Assembly (NCBI GenBank): GCA_033439795.1
Contig: JAUTDP010000006.1
Span: 930,001-994,000 of the forward strand
DNA from: Sordaria brevicollis
Lineage: Eukaryota > Ascomycota > Sordariomycetes > Sordariales > Sordariaceae
DNA: 64,000 nt
Reading direction: 5' to 3'
Position numbers and translations under genes: made by a program. Under the pieces are notes generated by a model. It saw only the letters and a list, made by a program, of their open reading frames with translations. It had not been told where the DNA came from and did not search any database. Below, in pieces: positions 59,870 to 64,000 of the stretch (positions within the stretch are counted from its first letter, which is position 1; each line of letters opens with the position of its first letter).

Positions 59870-61529
59870 TTTGGCTGTGTTTGTTGTATGAAGGTGGTGT
59901 GAAAAGGGGATGAGAAAGGTCGGGCGCAAGAGAGAGAGATTCTGGGGTGATTCTCAAGTCAAGCGCAATTAGTGACGTCTGGTGTCGTCGTTGTTCGATC
60001 GGAGCTAAAGCAACGGCCTGTCGGTTCTGTACAGTAGTTTTTCGCAAAATGTGCGTCTTCTTTCGTTTCCGTTTCGTCAATATCAGAACGGGCAACCGGA
60101 AACAAAGATAAGGCTTGACTGGAGTCCTTTCGGTGGGTTTCGGCGTTCGGAGAATGTGTTTTGAGTTTAAAAGTAAGCTGTGTAAGCCGAGATGTTCCTG
60201 GGGTGGTTTGACTCGCGTGAAGAGCAGTCAAAGTCAAGGTGGGTGAGATGAGATTAGAGGAAGAGAGAAGGGATGGAAAGAAGAGGAAGAGGAAGAGCAG
60301 TTCGTCTGATGTGAGAAAAAAAGGGAGATCGGATCGAAGGGGAGTGTGAGTGTGAGATCAAGGCGCGCGCCAGGCTTTTGAGAAAAAAAAGACCAAGAGT
60401 CCAGTCCGTCAATGCGACAGACAGCCAGACCAGACACACACAACACAAGTCCCGACGGACGGCTTGAATCGCATCCCGCCGGCCGTTCTCTCAATTAATC
60501 ATGGGGTGGTGGTCCCCATTGGGAGGGCCATGAGACGTCACTTGTCCTCTCTCTTGCGCGCTCCTCACAAACCTCGGCAAAAAGGAAGCGCACAAAGCAT
60601 GTTCCCCCCCACCTTTCTCTCCAGTTTTGGGTGGGTTCAATCCCGCAATCCGGACTCTTGTATCCACCGAATGTCTCCCTCGTTAGCGCCCCTCGTCCGG
60701 CGCGGTCGCGACGAGAGTCTGGAGGAAGCCTCAGATATGTCCGAGGAGACATCTATAACCTGTTGTGTATGTAATGGCGTTGACATGACTGACGATGCAG
60801 AGTTAGCTCGTTGAGACCGCGCGGGAATTTTTGACATCTCCAAATTTCTCCAACTCCCACGATCATCATCAAACCAATTTTTTAGGCTTCGCTGCTGTCT
60901 TTGGCGCGCCGTGGCCCTGGACTTGCCCCTGTCTCTGAATGGCATTGGCGGGCGGCGGACCCCACCGCACCGTCGGCAGCCAGCAAGGTACCTTTACGGC
61001 GGTATCCATTCATAAAAGGTACATACCCTCTCACCGTCAGTGGGCGTGGGCGTCGCGGAGCAGTGTCACATTCCTCGGCACCTCTCTTTTGAAGAAAGAC
61101 TGGGGAGCTCACCAGGACAGCAGGGCCAGGGTCCGGGGTGTCATCTGAACTGAATGTCCGCGGCGGCTTTCTCTAGGTATCGGTCTCAGGAGCTGAGATG
61201 ATTCAGCGACGTAGTGCGTTCTGTTCCCGTGATTCTGAATGCTCCTCAAGTTATGGGGATGGGAATCCATTTCACGACTCGTCAACAAACATCGATGATG
61301 ATAACGAAAGGATATCTCGCGGCGACGCGGTTTCGGCACAAAGGGGGACTGTTATGGAGAAGTGGAGGAAATTATGCATCATCCCTGGGCCTGGGGACTT
61401 TACGCGGGGACCCTGATGGGGAAACCGAGTGAAAGGTCCCAAAAGCCAAAAACCTGGAGCAATAAATGAGTTTTGGAGCTTGGGTGTAAGGGTGATGAGG
61501 ATATGCAGGCTGCAATGTGTGTGGATTCA
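59870..61529. other. Intergenic region between the carrier gene and element E
   Basis: It holds the carrier promoter, with long purine-rich runs near 60250-60400. Short ORFs up to about 115 codons on both strands overlap and show no family feature. Composition stays normal up to the LTR of element E. Confidence 0.5.
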
Positions 61530-61667
61530 TGATGAACTGGTCTAAGTCTATGATTAATTAGCTGGCTAGAGTCGTAAGTAATCTACCAGTGCCCAATATA
61601 CTGGGTACTCCTTCCTCGTAGATGACTTACGGGCGTTAAAGTTTATATACGGGCCAATGCCCTAACA
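61530..61667 (-). repeat. 3' LTR of element E, nearly unmutated
   Basis: About 138 bases of normal composition lie between the gene-side flank and the RIP-mutated interior. TTTATATAC inside may be part of an LTR promoter. The left boundary is uncertain. Confidence 0.55.
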
Positions 61668-61779
61668 ATTTCCCCGCCGCTAAAAGCGATACGTTTTCGC
61701 AAGCCCGTTAATAATAAGTATTATATATATAATTAAGTTTAGACCTAATTCGTTTTCCTCTATAATTATATTTTTAAAA

Positions 61780-62790
61780 CCCCCGAATTTATTTATTTCG
61801 CCGTTAATTATATATTAAATTCCCTTTTTACTCCGTTATATTCTATTAGGTATTTCGTTCCCGTTTTTTCCTTTTTTTTTATTTTAATCTTCGATAGGGC
61901 GTTTACATTACGGATAGGAATAAAAGAAATTAATTATTAGCTATAAATATTTTTCTTAGTAAGTTCGAAATAATTAAAATTTATTACTGGGTAAATTTTC
62001 TAGTAGTTAGGGAAGTTAAATTTATATATTAATTTCCCGACCTATTCGGTTACTTTAAATAATTTTGCGTACTTTTAACCTAATTTGCCGAATTAAATTA
62101 AATTAGGGATTAAATAACCTTTATAAAATTATAGGTAAATTTTATCCCCGATATTAAAGTTTTTAATAATATAGTTTCTATCGAATTAATATTTAGCCGT
62201 TATTATTACGATTATTAAGGCGTTATACGCTTTAATCCTTAACGTTAGGAGGTCGAATTTATTTAGAAATACTCTTATAATAAGTAAGATTCTTATTCCC
62301 TAGCTAAATCTATAGCGCCAATATAGCATGGGGTCCATCTCCGATTCCCCGTAGGATGAAACCGTAGGCGTTAAGCGCCCCGGATAAAAACCCCGGCTAC
62401 ATTTCTACTCTTATAATAATATTTACGATATCCGTTAATTTAAATTTACGGACGATTTCGTTTAGGGATAATCGAATTATCGTTATTCTTATATTATTAT
62501 ATTTAAATTCGATTTTTAAGATTACCTCCGGTTATTTATTTTATTCGTTTATTCCCTATAAATAATAATATATAATTAATTTAATTATTTAAATTAGGCG
62601 TTTTAATTAATTATTAATTAACGGTTTATATATAGTATTGTAAATTAATTTTATCCCGAAGTATTATTATATTCTGGTTTATATTGCGGATAGGAATTTG
62701 GGGTCTTTATCCGTTAAAATTTACCGAGGTAATCCTTAATTTCGAGATAATAAATATATAATTAGTGCTTTTCCGTATTATTGAGCCGTT
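61780..62790 (-). pseudogene. pol relic of element E (integrase and chromodomain-like end)
   Basis: The minus-strand frame runs from GLPR through LSLNEIVRKFKLTDIVN and FDLLTLRIKAYNALI to GKLIYKFNFP and the chromodomain-like end. TAG and TAA replace Trp and Gln. The frame is continuous only if the insert at 62284-62405 and one copy of its flanking repeat are removed. Confidence 0.7.
62284..62405. mobile_element. 122-bp SINE-like insert with 14-bp target duplication
   Basis: This segment has normal base composition inside strongly AT-rich DNA. It is bounded by a perfect direct repeat, TACTCTTATAATAA at 62270-62283 and 62406-62419. Removing it plus one repeat copy restores the integrase frame of element E across the join (VNIIIRV then FLNKFD). 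The insert contains CCCCGG twice and GGGGTCC, with no clear terminal inverted repeat, and no coding potential is assigned. A 14-bp duplication suits an element moved by LINE machinery; a clear A-tail was not seen. Confidence 0.65.
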
Positions 62791-64000
62791 TATATTAATT
62801 TGGCGGGAATAATAATAATTTCTTTATTAAATTTATATATAATTATAAAGTAAATATTTAATCCTTCCTTTAATGTAAATAACCCTAATATAAAATCTAT
62901 TATAATAAAAAAGTATAAATATAGTAATCCGGTTAGTAGTTATAGGTTGCCGTATAATTTATACCGTTATATATTGTTAATTTAGTATTTAGGGTAAGTT
63001 TAGAGGAATTCTTTTAATCGTTTTAACGTTTTATCGATATAGAAATTAAATAATTGCGGTATAATCTTTTCGTAGTTTTAATAATTTTACCCGTATAGAA
63101 ATTTAAAAATTTCTTTTAAATTATTCTATAGTATTATTAATCGAAATAAATCGTTTTGGACTTTCTATAGAAATTAGTCTTTAATTTTAAATGGTAATTC
63201 GGCTTCTTCGTTTTTTAGGGTTTAGTTTCGATATATTATTTTATATATTATTTTTTAGTAGGGGTTTTCCCTATAGCTTTTTGATAATTGGTTTTTAAAT
63301 CCGTTTTCGATAGCGAATATTACTGTACTTATTAATAGGGTAGACGATTTAAGTGGGAAGTCTAGGTTTTTAATAATTTCGTTAAGTATTTTAATTATTA
63401 GTAATTTCGTAAGGGCGTCGATTTTATTATAAAACGTTAAATATTCTTTTATATTATTAGGTAGTAAATTTAATCCTTTTAGCGTTTAGGGTTCTATATT
63501 ATTATTTTTTAATTCGAATTTAAATAGGGCGTTAAGGACGATATAATATATACCTAATTTATATAGGATTTGGATATTAAATATATTAATAAATTCTATT
63601 ACTTTAACGAATTTTTTATTTAAAGTTAAAACCGTAGTAAAATTAACGATATTGATTTATTTTATTATATTAAGGACGGCGGAATAATTTATAAAGTAGT
63701 AAATCCCTACTTTAGTAATATTAATTTAGTATTTAATTTTCGAAATTATTTAAACGAAATTTAGAACTTCTATTTCTATAATTTAATATTTTTTTTCGGC
63801 GTTAAATAAAATCCGAAATAAAAATATTATAGGTTGAACTGTAGTTTTAGGTAGGTATTTAATAATTTTACTATTTTATATAATCTTCGTTAGTACCGAT
63901 TCTTCGATATAGTAGATTTTAACGCCTATTCCCTTTATTAATATATTATAATCGAAGTATAAAAATCGATTGGGGTTAAAATATTAAAATTTAATTAGGT

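Larger units (their letters stand above)
61530..64000 (-). mobile_element. 3' end of gypsy-type LTR retrotransposon E, continues past window
   Basis: The LTR ends at 61667 with CCCTAACA, and its minus-strand start TGTTAGGGC is preceded by the purine tract GCGGCGGGGAAAT. The element therefore runs right to left and this is its 3' end. Beyond 61668 the sequence is AT-rich and RIP-mutated. On the minus strand it reads as the end of gypsy pol: integrase GLPR…ILTDKDPKFLS near 62730-62690 and a chromodomain-like KYLIEYNGVKREFN near 61850-61800. The outer LTR boundary near 61530 is a guess based on a TG start; no target duplication can be tested. Confidence 0.8.

Noticed and set aside
59515..59929. 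Upstream extension of the carrier reading frame to 59929.
   Set aside because: The codon at 59929 is TTG, not ATG. The ATG at 59869 gives the expected carrier N-terminus.
60637..60945. Minus-strand ORF of 102 codons rich in Arg and Ser.
   Set aside because: Overlapped by ORFs on the other strand, with no homology pattern and no splice continuation.

Overview
The window looks like a chromosome arm segment of a filamentous ascomycete, most probably Neurospora or a close relative in the Sordariales. The evidence is short introns with GT..AG ends and CTAAC-like branch points, a blue-light-inducible BLI-3 gene, and GC-rich genes alternating with very AT-rich blocks. In those blocks transposon coding frames survive but Trp and Gln codons have become TAG or TAA, the mark of repeat-induced point mutation (RIP). 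Exon joins below were read by eye from splice sites and frame continuity. The species is not proven.

Left gene block (1-19.4 kb): a HAUS6-like augmin subunit (cut by the window start), a small two-helix membrane protein, a GH72 GPI-anchored glucanosyltransferase, a cytochrome b561-type membrane protein, a doubtful small ORF, a five-exon DUF4238 gene, an intron-containing tRNA-Ala(AGC), and a secreted GH92 alpha-mannosidase.

AT-rich block (about 19.4-48.4 kb): no live gene seen. It is a nest of RIP-mutated elements. Ty3/gypsy element A (28027-38369, 265-bp LTRs) and gypsy element B (39246-47404, 257-bp LTRs) both read on the minus strand and both keep 5-bp target duplications. A third, internally deleted gypsy element C (33917-36977, plus strand, duplication GTATT) sits inside A. 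A itself split an older minus-strand coding relic. The 8.6 kb to the left holds degenerate coding relics and two tandem repeats.

Right gene block (48.4-61.5 kb): an RGS-LOV photoreceptor-type protein next to bli-3, then DPH5 (diphthamide synthesis on EF-2), SNU23/ZMAT2 (spliceosome), a UBC7/UBE2G-type E2 enzyme and a mitochondrial carnitine/acylcarnitine carrier. Two neighbouring genes thus point to light input: RGS-LOV would couple blue light to G-protein or membrane signalling, and bli-3 is a known light-output gene with a GATC-rich upstream region.

Right edge (61.5-64 kb): the 3' end of another minus-strand gypsy element (E) with a nearly unmutated 3' LTR. Its RIP-mutated integrase frame is interrupted by a 122-bp unmutated insert flanked by a perfect 14-bp direct repeat. 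This looks like a small SINE-like element that moved after RIP, and it is the most unusual object in the window.
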